Shown: positions 51,348 to 59,297 of the stretch, piece by piece | Numbering within the stretch: position 1 is the stretch's first letter | Layout: each line of letters starts with the position of its first letter | Source: Streptomyces sindenensis | GTDB lineage: Bacteria; Actinomycetota; Actinomycetes; Streptomycetales; Streptomycetaceae | Assembly (NCBI RefSeq): GCF_014649035.1 | Contig: NZ_BMSG01000019.1 | Coordinates: 62,001-126,000, forward strand | Length of the DNA: 64,000 nucleotides | Direction of reading: 5' to 3' | Translations under genes and position numbers: made by a program | The notes under the pieces: model-generated | The model's input: the letters and a program-made list of their open reading frames with translations, nothing else | What the model was told of the DNA's origin: nothing | The model's database searches: none

Positions 51348-52352
51348 ATGAGCACCAAGGTCGCCATCAACGGGTTCGGCCGCATCGGCCGCGGATTCCT
51401 GCGAGCCGCGCTCACCGGGGGAACCGACCTCGACGTCGTGGCGGTGAACGACCTCACGGACGCGGCGACGCTCGCGCATCTGCTCTCCTACGACAGCACC
51501 ATGGGCCGGCTCGACGCCCAGGTCGAGGCCGACGGCGACTCCCTGGTCATCGACGGCCGGAAGATCGCGGTCCACGCGGAGCGCGACCCGGGCAAGCTGC
51601 CCTGGGGCGAGCTGGGCGTCGACGTCGTGGTCGAGTCGACCGGCATCTTCACCGACGGCACCAAGGCCAGGGCGCACCTCGAGGCCGGCGCGCGGAAGGT
51701 CCTCATCTCGGCCCCCGCGACGAACGAGGACATCACCCTCGCGTACGGAATCAACCACCAGGACTACGACCCGGCGGCCCACCACATCGTCTCCAACGCC
51801 TCGTGCACCACGAACTGCCTGGCGCCCCTCGCCAAGGTGCTGCACGAGGGAGTCGGCCTGGAACACGGCCTGATGACCACCGTGCACGCGTACACACAGG
51901 ACCAGAACCTCCAGGACGGGCCGCACAAGGACCCGCGCCGGGCCCGTTCGGCCGCCCTCAACATCGTGCCCACGTCGACCGGTGCGGCCAAGGCCATCGG
52001 CGCCGTGCTGCCCGAGCTGAACGGCAGGCTGGCCGGTCTGTCCCTGCGCGTACCGGTCCCGGTCGGGTCGCTGACCGACCTGTCGGCGTACACCTCCCGG
52101 CCGACGACCGTCGAAGAGATCAACGGGCTGTTCGCCGACGCGGCGGCCGGTCCGCTGGCCGGCGTCCTGCGCCACACGGACGCCCCCCTGGTCTCCACCG
52201 ACATCGTCGGCGACCCCGCGTCCTGCATCTTCGACTCGAAGCTGACGACGGTCACCGGCGACGGACGCCACGTCAAGATCTTCGGCTGGTACGACAACGA
52301 GTCCGGCTTCTCGCACCGGCTGGTCGACGTCGCACGCCTGCTGGGTTCCTGA
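51348..52352 (+). CDS. gap: Glyceraldehyde-3-phosphate dehydrogenase (type I), cluster-borne copy
   Basis: The NAD motif VAINGFGRIGRGFLRA, the catalytic C153 in SNASCTTNCLAP, H180 in TTVHAYTQDQ, and the phosphate-binding end WYDNESGFSHRL make a complete 334-residue enzyme. It oxidises glyceraldehyde 3-phosphate to 1,3-bisphosphoglycerate. Its place between an exporter and an IclR regulator, rather than with pgk and tpi, argues for a second, specialised copy. Producers of GAPDH inhibitors such as pentalenolactone carry resistant copies, so self-resistance is possible; a supply role is the alternative. Confidence 0.92.
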   Translation: MSTKVAINGFGRIGRGFLRAALTGGTDLDVVAVNDLTDAATLAHLLSYDSTMGRLDAQVEADGDSLVIDGRKIAVHAERDPGKLPWGELGVDVVVESTGIFTDGTKARAHLEAGARKVLISAPATNEDITLAYGINHQDYDPAAHHIVSNASCTTNCLAPLAKVLHEGVGLEHGLMTTVHAYTQDQNLQDGPHKDPRRARSAALNIVPTSTGAAKAIGAVLPELNGRLAGLSLRVPVPVGSLTDLSAYTSRPTTVEEINGLFADAAAGPLAGVLRHTDAPLVSTDIVGDPASCIFDSKLTTVTGDGRHVKIFGWYDNESGFSHRLVDVARLLGS

Positions 52353-52370
52353 GGCACGGACCGTGCGGGC

Positions 52371-52417
52371 AGCGCCCCGCCCCGGGACGGCGTCAAGCCG
52401 TCCCGGGGCGGGGCGCT
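52371..52417. terminator. Strong bidirectional terminator
   Basis: A 20-bp perfect stem (52371-52390 with 52398-52417) and a 7-nt loop lie between the gap stop at 52352 (+) and the IclR stop at 52423 (-). Confidence 0.85.
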
Positions 52418-52422
52418 TCGCC

Positions 52423-53223
52423 CTACGGGGCCGGCGGGGCGGAGTTCTCGGGCCGGGCCTGCCAGGCGACGCCCCGGCCCGCTCCGAGCTCGCGGGAGAG
52501 CAGGGTCGCGACCTCGCGCACGGACACCGCGTACTGCTGACGGTCGTCCGCCAGCAGCCGTTCGACCGGGCCGACGATGCCGATGGCGCCCGCCAGATAC
52601 CCGTGCCGCTCGAACACCGGTGAGGCGATCGCGGCTTCGCCCAGCACGCTTTCCTGGTCCTCCTGGGCGTAGCCGACCCGGCGCACCTCTTCCAGCTGGG
52701 CCGAGAGCGTGCCGGGGTCCGCGACACTCTGTCCGGTCAGCCTGGCCAACTCGCCCTGGAGCAGGGCTTCCTGCTCCTGCTGCGGCAGAAAGGCCACGAT
52801 CGCCTTGCCGAGCGCGCAGGTGTTCCAGGGAATGCTGGCGCCGAGTTCCAGGATCTGTACGCCGCTCCCCCGCCGGAGCACGTGATGCACGACGAGGACG
52901 TACCGGTCGTTGTCCAGTACGGCGACCCAGACGGCTTCGCCGGTGCGTTCGGCGAGGGCGTCGGCCCAGGGAAGGGTGCGCGACCGGAGTTCCTGGGTCT
53001 CCAGGTACGCGTTGCCGAGGCGGAGCAGGCCGGAACCGAGGAGATACTTGTTGGTCTCCCTTTCCTGGCGTACCAGCCCCTCCGCTTCCAGGGTGCGCAG
53101 CAGCGCGTGCACGGTCGGTTTTGATACCCCGATCCGAGCCGCGAGTTCCGTGACACCCAGACGAGGACCGGCGGTGGCCAGCTCTCGTAGAATGTGCACC
53201 GCACGCTGAACAGATTGCACCAT
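52423..53223 (-). CDS. IclR-family transcriptional regulator
   Basis: The N-terminal winged helix-turn-helix reads QSVQRAVHILRELA, GVTELAARIGVSKPTVHALL and TLEAEGLVRQE. The ligand-binding domain continues with IPWNTCALGKAIVAFL and GYAQEDQESVLGEAAIASPV. IclR proteins usually control divergent catabolic or biosynthetic genes in response to small carboxylates. The ATG at 53221-53223 is favoured over a frame extending 27 codons upstream. Two inverted repeats lie in the 119-base gap before the divergent FAD oxidoreductase gene. Confidence 0.92.
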   Translation of the reverse strand: MVQSVQRAVHILRELATAGPRLGVTELAARIGVSKPTVHALLRTLEAEGLVRQERETNKYLLGSGLLRLGNAYLETQELRSRTLPWADALAERTGEAVWVAVLDNDRYVLVVHHVLRRGSGVQILELGASIPWNTCALGKAIVAFLPQQEQEALLQGELARLTGQSVADPGTLSAQLEEVRRVGYAQEDQESVLGEAAIASPVFERHGYLAGAIGIVGPVERLLADDRQQYAVSVREVATLLSRELGAGRGVAWQARPENSAPPAP

Positions 53224-53233
53224 TGCTTCACTC

Positions 53234-53247
53234 GCAATCGGTATTGC
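53234..53247. promoter_or_regulatory. Inverted repeat 1 in the IclR/oxidoreductase gap
   Basis: GCAAT, CGGT, ATTGC is a perfect 5-bp-arm repeat 11 bases upstream of the iclR ATG. It is a candidate IclR operator for autoregulation. Confidence 0.4.
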
Positions 53248-53253
53248 CGAACG

Positions 53254-53268
53254 ATGTTCGCGAAACAT
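53254..53268. promoter_or_regulatory. Inverted repeat 2 in the IclR/oxidoreductase gap
   Basis: ATGTT, CGCGA, AACAT is a 15-bp repeat of the size and symmetry typical of IclR-family operators. It lies between the divergent iclR and FAD oxidoreductase starts. Confidence 0.5.
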
Positions 53269-53342
53269 AGCATCACTGCCGCCAAAATTGATCCACACCC
53301 GCACGGCGGGTATATCGAAGTGGATACCGAGGACGGAGAGTC

Positions 53343-54557
53343 ATGGCTACGGAAGAGATCCTGGTCGTCGGCGCCGGAGTGGTGGGGGCCTCGGTGGCCC
53401 ATCACCTCGCCGAGCTGGGACACGACCGGGTGACGGTGCTGGATGCCCGTGACCGGGCCACCCTGCCCGGATCCACGGGGCTCGCACCCGGGTTCGTCGG
53501 GCAGCTCAGCGCCACCGAGGAACTGGCCGTGCTGGCGAAGGACAGCGTCGCCACCTACCTGGAGCTCTCGCGCACCGCGCCCGTGCCGGTCTTCCGGCAG
53601 GTCGGCTGCCTGGAGATCGCGACCGGCCCCGACCGTCTGGAGCAGTCCCACCGCGACGTCGAGCACGGCCGGGCCCTCGGCATCGGGGCGCGGGTGATCG
53701 GCGCGGCCGAAGCCGCCGCGCTGGCACCGGAGTTGGTCGACGCGGAGAAGGCCCTGGGGGCGCTGTACATCCCGGCCGACGGGGCCGCGGATCCGGCGGC
53801 GCTCACCCATGCCCTGGTCGACGCCGCCGAGCGCGGTGGGGTCCGCTTCCACTGGAACACGGCGGTACGCGGGCTGGAGATCGAGCGCGGCGCGGTGGTC
53901 GGCGTCCGGGCGGGCGAGGACGCCCGACTGATCCCGGCCGACCGGGTCGTGCTCGCCACCGGCATCTGGGGCCCGGTCCTGGCGGCGCAGGCGGGGGTGC
54001 GGCTCCCCATGGTCGACGTCCAGCACCCCTATGTGTTCACCGCCGAACTGCCCGGGCTCGACGACACCCCGCTGGACACCCCGATCGTCCGCTACCCGGA
54101 CCAGGCGGTCTACACCCGCCGCCACGGCCGCCGGTACGGGCTGGGCAGCTACGCCCACACCGCACTGCCCCTCACCCCGGGCCCGGAGCTGGCCTCCGCC
54201 GAACTCCCCTTCCCCGAGGCGGAGTTCGGTACAGCGATCGAAGAGGCCCTCGCTCTGGTGCCGGCCTTCCGGCAGGCGCCCCTGGGGCGCAGGCTCAACG
54301 GGGTCTTCGCTCTCACCCCCGACGAACTGCCCCTCGTGGGACCGGCCGCCGGGGTGCCCGGTCTGTGGTTCGCGGAGGCCTCCTGGGTCACCCACGCCGG
54401 TGGGGTGGGCCGGCAGATCGCGAACATGCTGCTGGGCACCGGCGACGCCCTTCTCGACCCCGACCGGCTCTCCCCCGGCCGCTTCGACTCCTGGAGCGGC
54501 GAGAAGATCCACGAGACCGCCCTCGGCCACTACCGGGGCATCTACGACGCCCACTGA
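53343..54557 (+). CDS. FAD-dependent amine/amino-acid oxidoreductase (DAO family)
   Basis: The dinucleotide motif ILVVGAGVVGASVAHHLAEL opens a 404-residue protein with ATGIWGPVLAAQAGV, the substrate-side FALTPDELPLVGPA and a C-terminal THAGGVGRQIANML. This is the glycine oxidase, sarcosine or dimethylglycine dehydrogenase group, which oxidises secondary or primary amines to imines. It is divergent from the IclR gene and followed by a long terminator, so it forms its own unit. In the cluster it could oxidise or deaminate an amino-acid intermediate. Confidence 0.85.
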   Translation: MATEEILVVGAGVVGASVAHHLAELGHDRVTVLDARDRATLPGSTGLAPGFVGQLSATEELAVLAKDSVATYLELSRTAPVPVFRQVGCLEIATGPDRLEQSHRDVEHGRALGIGARVIGAAEAAALAPELVDAEKALGALYIPADGAADPAALTHALVDAAERGGVRFHWNTAVRGLEIERGAVVGVRAGEDARLIPADRVVLATGIWGPVLAAQAGVRLPMVDVQHPYVFTAELPGLDDTPLDTPIVRYPDQAVYTRRHGRRYGLGSYAHTALPLTPGPELASAELPFPEAEFGTAIEEALALVPAFRQAPLGRRLNGVFALTPDELPLVGPAAGVPGLWFAEASWVTHAGGVGRQIANMLLGTGDALLDPDRLSPGRFDSWSGEKIHETALGHYRGIYDAH

Positions 54558-54572
54558 CACCCGCCCCCGAGC

Positions 54573-54640
54573 GGGGGCATGACAAAGAAGGCGCGGACCA
54601 CCCCGGCTGGGGCGGTCAGCGCCTTCTTTGCCATGCCCCC
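54573..54640. terminator. Very long near-perfect hairpin after the FAD oxidoreductase gene
   Basis: Arms of 22 bp with one mismatch (54573-54594 with 54619-54640) enclose a second small inner stem. It starts 15 bases after the oxidoreductase stop. No further gene is present before 54766. It should be an efficient terminator in both directions. Confidence 0.8.
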
Positions 54641-54765
54641 GGGCCACCCGTGCCCGTACGCACATCCTCCATAGGTGGAGGCCGGTCTCGACCGTCAGCC
54701 GATGTGGGGAATGCGGCAGGTTGCTTGAATAACCGTGCCCCATCAAGCGATTCCGGGAGTCGGTT

Positions 54766-55773
54766 TTGGAAGCCCTGCTCGTTCTGACGGACAGTGAACG
54801 CTCGCAGCTCATTGAAAGGCTGGAAACCGTCGAGGTGAGTCCCTACGAGGACTATCTCGCATTCAGTGACCGCGTCTCCAAGCTCGTGATCGACGGCGGA
54901 GTTCCCGAAAGGCTGCTCCGCGCCGCCGACCGGATCAGGGAGGAACGTTCCTCGGGCGTTTCGGAGGCGCATGTCCTGCGGAACTGCCCGGTCGACGAAG
55001 ACCTTCCGGACATCGGCAACGAGGACCCCTCCGCCGAGAAGAAGAGCCGGAAGGTCACGTTCATCGGCGAGGGATTCCTGGAGCTGCTGGCCCAGATCAC
55101 CCGGACCCCGCTGCTCTCCTACGCCAACCGGTTCGGCGGGGACTTCTTCATCGACGTCGTCGCCATCAACAAGTATCTGGGACAGCAGACGGGTTACAAC
55201 GGCGGCGAAGTCGTGTTCCACAACGACCGCACGGCCCACCCCGTCCGGGCCGACTACATCACGCTGCTGGGCATGCGCTGCCCGCCCGACGACCTGGTCT
55301 ACACCGGCTTCGTCGCCGGGCGGCGGCTCCTGGCCGAGCTGTCGGCCGAGACCCAGCAGGTGCTCCGCGAACCCTACTTCGTCACCCCGTTCGACGTGGT
55401 CTCCCGCGACGCCAACACCGAACTCGACAGCACGCCGTCGCACCCGATCCTCAGCGGGGTCTCCTCGCTGCGCTACCTCGACACCCACACCACGGCCGCC
55501 GATGACGCGCCCGTCGAGGCCAAGGACGCCCTGCTGGCGCTGAAGAACGCGCTGACCCGGGTGCCCAAGCAGCGGCACCGCATGCAGCAGGGCGACGTGC
55601 TCACGTTCGCCAACCAGAGCGCCCTGCACAACCGGGAGCAGATCGAGGTCCAGGACCCCACGCGTGCGCTCGGCCGGTGGCTGCTCAAGACGTACGCCTT
55701 CTCCGACCAGGCCGCCGCCGACACGCACCGGGACGCCTGGATCGACGGCATCCCCGGCAAGGTCGGCGACTGA
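54766..55773 (+). CDS. Fe(II)/2-oxoglutarate oxygenase of the clavaminate-synthase-like type
   Basis: The facial triad is visible as H152-N-D154 (VVFHNDRTAHPVRADY) and H288 (FANQSALHNRE), with R304 (LGRWLLKTY) for 2-oxoglutarate. The fold and length (335 residues) match amino-acid beta- or gamma-hydroxylases such as VioC, AsnO and clavaminate synthase. It probably hydroxylates or desaturates an amino acid. The first usable start is TTG at 54766, seven bases from a GGGAG site, which suggests low or coupled translation. It opens the long rightward biosynthetic operon. Confidence 0.85.
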   Translation: MEALLVLTDSERSQLIERLETVEVSPYEDYLAFSDRVSKLVIDGGVPERLLRAADRIREERSSGVSEAHVLRNCPVDEDLPDIGNEDPSAEKKSRKVTFIGEGFLELLAQITRTPLLSYANRFGGDFFIDVVAINKYLGQQTGYNGGEVVFHNDRTAHPVRADYITLLGMRCPPDDLVYTGFVAGRRLLAELSAETQQVLREPYFVTPFDVVSRDANTELDSTPSHPILSGVSSLRYLDTHTTAADDAPVEAKDALLALKNALTRVPKQRHRMQQGDVLTFANQSALHNREQIEVQDPTRALGRWLLKTYAFSDQAAADTHRDAWIDGIPGKVGD

Positions 55774-55807
55774 AACCCCGCTCCGCCCCAGAACCGGAAG
55801 TAGAAGG

Positions 55808-56206
55808 ATGAGCATGTCGGAACAGAACGGCACGAACGCGCTTCCCCAGCTGTACGGAGGCATACCGGGGAAATCGTTCGGCCCCATGGATTACGAGTTC
55901 CAGCCGCTGATGCGCGACGGGCGCGTCGGCGTGGAAATGCATTCGCTGTACTCGACGCGGGAAACCGGCGCGGACGGTCCGGCAGCGGCCATCGTCCGCT
56001 ACATGCCGAACGGGAAAGCCCAGCCGCACCGGCATCCCGGATACGAGATCATCTGGATTCTCGAGGGTGAGATCGAGACCGACGACGGGGTTTATCCGGC
56101 GGGCAGCCTGCTGGTCATGCCACCGGACAGCGTTCACACCCCGCGCAGTCCGAAGGGCGCCGTCGGATTCGTCGTATGGGAGCAGCCGGTGCGGCCGGTC
56201 GACTGA
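55808..56206 (+). CDS. Single-domain cupin protein
   Basis: The cupin metal site is complete: H74, H76 and E80 in AQPHRHPGYEIIWILEGE, and H110 in PPDSVHTPRSPKG. At 132 residues it has one cupin barrel. In bacilysin-type pathways a bicupin (BacB) isomerises the prephenate-decarboxylase product, so this protein may do a similar isomerisation here, although its sequence is not obviously BacB-like. The ATG at 55808 has a GGAAG site; 55814 is an alternative. Confidence 0.8.
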   Translation: MSMSEQNGTNALPQLYGGIPGKSFGPMDYEFQPLMRDGRVGVEMHSLYSTRETGADGPAAAIVRYMPNGKAQPHRHPGYEIIWILEGEIETDDGVYPAGSLLVMPPDSVHTPRSPKGAVGFVVWEQPVRPVD

Positions 56207-56283
56207 ACGGTCCGCGCGCATCAGGACGGCAGGAGTTCCAGGGAGCGCCCCGACGGCTCTCCTCGATCCAAGGAGTCCGAGAA

Positions 56284-57453
56284 ATGACCAGGAAAGAACC
56301 GCGGCGCATCGAGATATTCGACACGACGCTGCGCGACGGAGAACAGGCCCCCGCCAACGCCATGTCCTCCCAGGACAAACTCGATCTGGCTCTGCGGATC
56401 GAAGCGCTGGGCGTGGACATCATCGAGGCCGGATTCCCGGCGTCCTCGTCCAACGACTTCGACGCCACCCAGGCGGTGTCCGCGGCGCTCTCCCGGGCCC
56501 GGGTGGCCACCCTCTCCCGGGCCCGCCGGGACGACGTCGAGACGGCGGTGCAGGCGGCGGGCGGCCGCAACCACGTACTCCAGATCATGGGCACCGGCAG
56601 CGACATCCACCTGGAGCACAAGCTCGGCATCACCCGGCAGCAGGCGATCGAGGACGCCGTCGACGCCGCGCGGTTCGCCGCCTCCCTCGGGGTGGAGACC
56701 GTGGCCGTGGGCATCGAGGACGCCACCCGCGGCGACCTCGGCTATCTGCAGCAGCTCACCGAGCGGGCGGTGGAGGCCGGGGCCCGCTACATCCCCGTCG
56801 CCGACACCTCCGGCTGCGCGTCCCCCGCGGAGTTCGGCGACCTCATCGCCCGGATCCGGTCGTGGGCGCCCGCCCCGGTGCGCATCGGTGTGCACTGCCA
56901 CAACGACTTCGGTGTCGCGACCGCCAACGCCATCGCGGGGCTGGAGGCCGGTGCCGACGACGTCCAGGTCACGGTCGGCGGCATCGGCGAACGCGCCGGC
57001 AACACCGCCATGGAGGAGGTCTGCGCCTTCCTCGCCTACAAGGGCGAGCGGATCGGCCTGTACTCCACGGCCGACCTGGCGGGCATCTACAGCGTCTACA
57101 ACCGGCTGCGCGAGATCATCCGGCTGGAGGAGCCCCGGAACAAGGCGATCTTCGGCAAGTACGCGTTCGGCACGGCGGCGGGGATCCACCAGGCGGGCAT
57201 GCTCCGCAACCCGGCGACGTACGAGTACGTCGAGCCGGCCCGGTTCGGCAGGGAGCGCAGCCTGCTGATCAGCCGGCACTCCGGCCGGGCGGTGCTGCGC
57301 CACCTTCTGGGCGAGCTGGGGCTGGAGATCGACAAGGCCGAACTGGACGAGATCTACCGCCGGTACATCTTCGAGCGCGCCGAGAGCGACTGCGAGGACA
57401 TCTCCGTCCTCCGCGAGCGTCTGGCGGCCGACCTCGCTCCCGTACCCGGCTGA
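56284..57453 (+). CDS. Isopropylmalate-synthase-like condensing enzyme without regulatory domain
   Basis: The TIM-barrel motif IFDTTLRDGEQAPANAMSSQ, GVDIIEAGFPASSSNDF, the metal-binding VHCHNDFGVATAN and the subdomain FGTAAGIHQAGMLRN identify the LeuA/homocitrate/benzylmalate synthase family. It lacks the C-terminal allosteric LeuA domain (389 residues versus more than 500), so it should be free of leucine feedback. It joins acetyl-CoA to a 2-oxo acid. With LeuC, LeuD and an aminotransferase downstream, it likely lengthens a pathway-specific keto acid. The ATG follows an AAGGAG site. Confidence 0.9.
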   Translation: MTRKEPRRIEIFDTTLRDGEQAPANAMSSQDKLDLALRIEALGVDIIEAGFPASSSNDFDATQAVSAALSRARVATLSRARRDDVETAVQAAGGRNHVLQIMGTGSDIHLEHKLGITRQQAIEDAVDAARFAASLGVETVAVGIEDATRGDLGYLQQLTERAVEAGARYIPVADTSGCASPAEFGDLIARIRSWAPAPVRIGVHCHNDFGVATANAIAGLEAGADDVQVTVGGIGERAGNTAMEEVCAFLAYKGERIGLYSTADLAGIYSVYNRLREIIRLEEPRNKAIFGKYAFGTAAGIHQAGMLRNPATYEYVEPARFGRERSLLISRHSGRAVLRHLLGELGLEIDKAELDEIYRRYIFERAESDCEDISVLRERLAADLAPVPG

Positions 57454-57466
57454 CCGGGGCACGGAG

Positions 57467-57799
57467 ATGATCAGCCACATCGTCTGTTTCCGCTTCCTTC
57501 CGGGCGTCACCTGGGACGACCCCCGGGCGGTGGAGGCCGAACGCATCTCGCGCGGGCACCCCGAGCACATCCCGGAGATCCGGTCCTGGTCGGTCGGCCG
57601 CAACACCACTCCCCGCGAGGCGGCCCACGACTTCGCCGTCATCGGGCTGTTCACGGACCGGGCCGCGCTGGAGAGGTACCAGAGCCACCCGGACCACCAG
57701 CGCGGAGTGCGGGCCTGGAAGGAGCTGAGCACCTGGGTGGTGGTCGATCTCGACCGGTCCGAGGGCGCGCTGCTCGGCGAGCCCGGCCGGGCCGGATGA
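57467..57799 (+). CDS. Dabb (stress-responsive A/B barrel) domain protein
   Basis: The 110-residue protein starts MISHIVCFRFLPGV and has RSWSVGRNTTPREAAHDFAVIGLF, then YQSHPDHQRGVRAW. This is the dimeric alpha/beta-barrel pattern of Dabb proteins, some of which are cyclases (olivetolic acid cyclase) or decarboxylases in secondary metabolism. It begins 13 bases after the condensing enzyme gene, hence is co-transcribed. Its catalytic role is uncertain. Confidence 0.85.
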   Translation: MISHIVCFRFLPGVTWDDPRAVEAERISRGHPEHIPEIRSWSVGRNTTPREAAHDFAVIGLFTDRAALERYQSHPDHQRGVRAWKELSTWVVVDLDRSEGALLGEPGRAG

Positions 57800-57881
57800 A
57801 TCGGGGCGGTCCGGGCCCGCGCCGGGACCGCCTTCCACAGATGCTCGCCGACCTCCATGACAACCGATCGAAAGGACACCG

Positions 57882-59297
57882 GTGTTCACCCTCTTCAGGC
57901 CGGAACTCGCGGCCTACGCCCAGAGCACCCTGGCCGAGCAGCGACGGCTCCACGACGGCGGCTGGCAGCCCGGGGAACTGCACTCGCTCCAGATGGAGCG
58001 GGCGGCGGAGACCATCCGTTACGCCCGGGCGAACTCAGCTTTCTACGCCGCCCGGTTGAGCGGCGTGACGGTGCCGGCGGCCGGGCCGGTCAGCCCCCAG
58101 GACTTCGCCTCGGTGCCGTTCACGACCAAGGACGATCTGCGGGCGGATCTGTTCGACGTCATGTCGCAGCCCATCGACCGGGCCTGGGTCTACTACGAGA
58201 CGACCGGAACGACCGGCCGGGCCACCCCGTGCCCCCGTGACGAGCGGGACTCCATCGTCAACAACACGGCCCTGACCCTGGCGTACGAGAAGATCTTCGC
58301 CCAGCACGGCGAGCGTCACGTCGTCGCGGTCATGGGGCCCACCGAACTCCACTCGACCGGAGACACCTTCGGCGACGTACTGCGCAACCTGGGCCACACC
58401 GTCGTCAAGATGTGGCCGCACTCGCCGGTCGTCGGCTTCCCGCGCGCGCTGGCGCTCCTCGAACAGCTCGGCGTCACCGCGATCGTCTGCACCCCCGGCA
58501 TGGCCATCTCGCTGGCCAAGGCGGCCCGCGCGGCGGGAATCGACCTCCACGGCCGCCTGAGCGTCCGGCTCATCCTCACCCTCGGGGAACTCACCTCGCC
58601 CGCCATGCTCGAGAACCTGGGCGCGCTGTGGTCGGCCGCCGTCTACAACTGCATGTACGCCTCCCAGGAAGCGTCGATCATGGCCGCCTGCCACGCCGAC
58701 GGCCGGCTGCACACCGTTCCCCTGAACAACCTCATCGAGGTGATCGACCCCGACACCGGGCGGGCGGTCGAGGCGGTGGGCGGAGTACGGGAGGGCGAGC
58801 TCGTCGTCACCCACCTCTACCGGGGGGCCAAGCCCCTCGTGCGGTACCGCACCGGCGACCTGGTGCGGCTCTTCGCGGAGCCCGGTTCGGTCTCCGAGGT
58901 GATGCAGCCGATCGGCCGGACCCGGGACGCGCTGCACCTCGCCAGACGGCGGGTGACCGCGTTCGACCTCGAACAGACGCTCTTCACCCATATCCGCGGT
59001 GTCATCGACTACTTCCTCCTCATCGACGAGGCCGACGGCCAGGACCTCGTCACCGTCAACCTCGAACCCGTCGACGAGGCGGCCGGGGCCGCCATCGACC
59101 GCGTGGCGATCCGGCGGGCCGTCGCGGACGCCTTCCACGTCGCCTGCGAGGTCGTGCTCGGCTCCATGGACGCCATCACCAGCACGGGCGCGATGGTCAG
59201 CTGGAAGGCCGCGCGCATCCACGACCGGCGCGGCTCCGGCGCGGAGCCCGAGCGGGCGGCCGCCCTGGCGATCGCCGCGGGGCGTGGCACGCGATGA
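57882..59297 (+). CDS. PaaK-like adenylate-forming enzyme (phenylacetate-CoA ligase family)
   Basis: The ATP-binding loop YYETTGTTGRATPCPRDE (about 104-121), LTLGELTSPAMLENL, YASQEASIMAAC, VRYRTGDLVRLF and a C-terminal SWKAARIHD lysine are typical of PaaK-type ligases. These activate an aryl- or alkyl-acetic acid or an amino acid as adenylate and pass it to CoA or a carrier. The substrate here may be the chain-extended product of the neighbouring enzymes. The GTG start has an AAAGGA site; the end overlaps the aminotransferase ATG (ATGA). Confidence 0.85.
   Translation: MFTLFRPELAAYAQSTLAEQRRLHDGGWQPGELHSLQMERAAETIRYARANSAFYAARLSGVTVPAAGPVSPQDFASVPFTTKDDLRADLFDVMSQPIDRAWVYYETTGTTGRATPCPRDERDSIVNNTALTLAYEKIFAQHGERHVVAVMGPTELHSTGDTFGDVLRNLGHTVVKMWPHSPVVGFPRALALLEQLGVTAIVCTPGMAISLAKAARAAGIDLHGRLSVRLILTLGELTSPAMLENLGALWSAAVYNCMYASQEASIMAACHADGRLHTVPLNNLIEVIDPDTGRAVEAVGGVREGELVVTHLYRGAKPLVRYRTGDLVRLFAEPGSVSEVMQPIGRTRDALHLARRRVTAFDLEQTLFTHIRGVIDYFLLIDEADGQDLVTVNLEPVDEAAGAAIDRVAIRRAVADAFHVACEVVLGSMDAITSTGAMVSWKAARIHDRRGSGAEPERAAALAIAAGRGTR

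Noticed and set aside
52737..54812. Long leftward frame opposite the FAD oxidoreductase gene
   Set aside because: Only its last part touches IclR codons in the wrong frame; the rest is antisense shadow.
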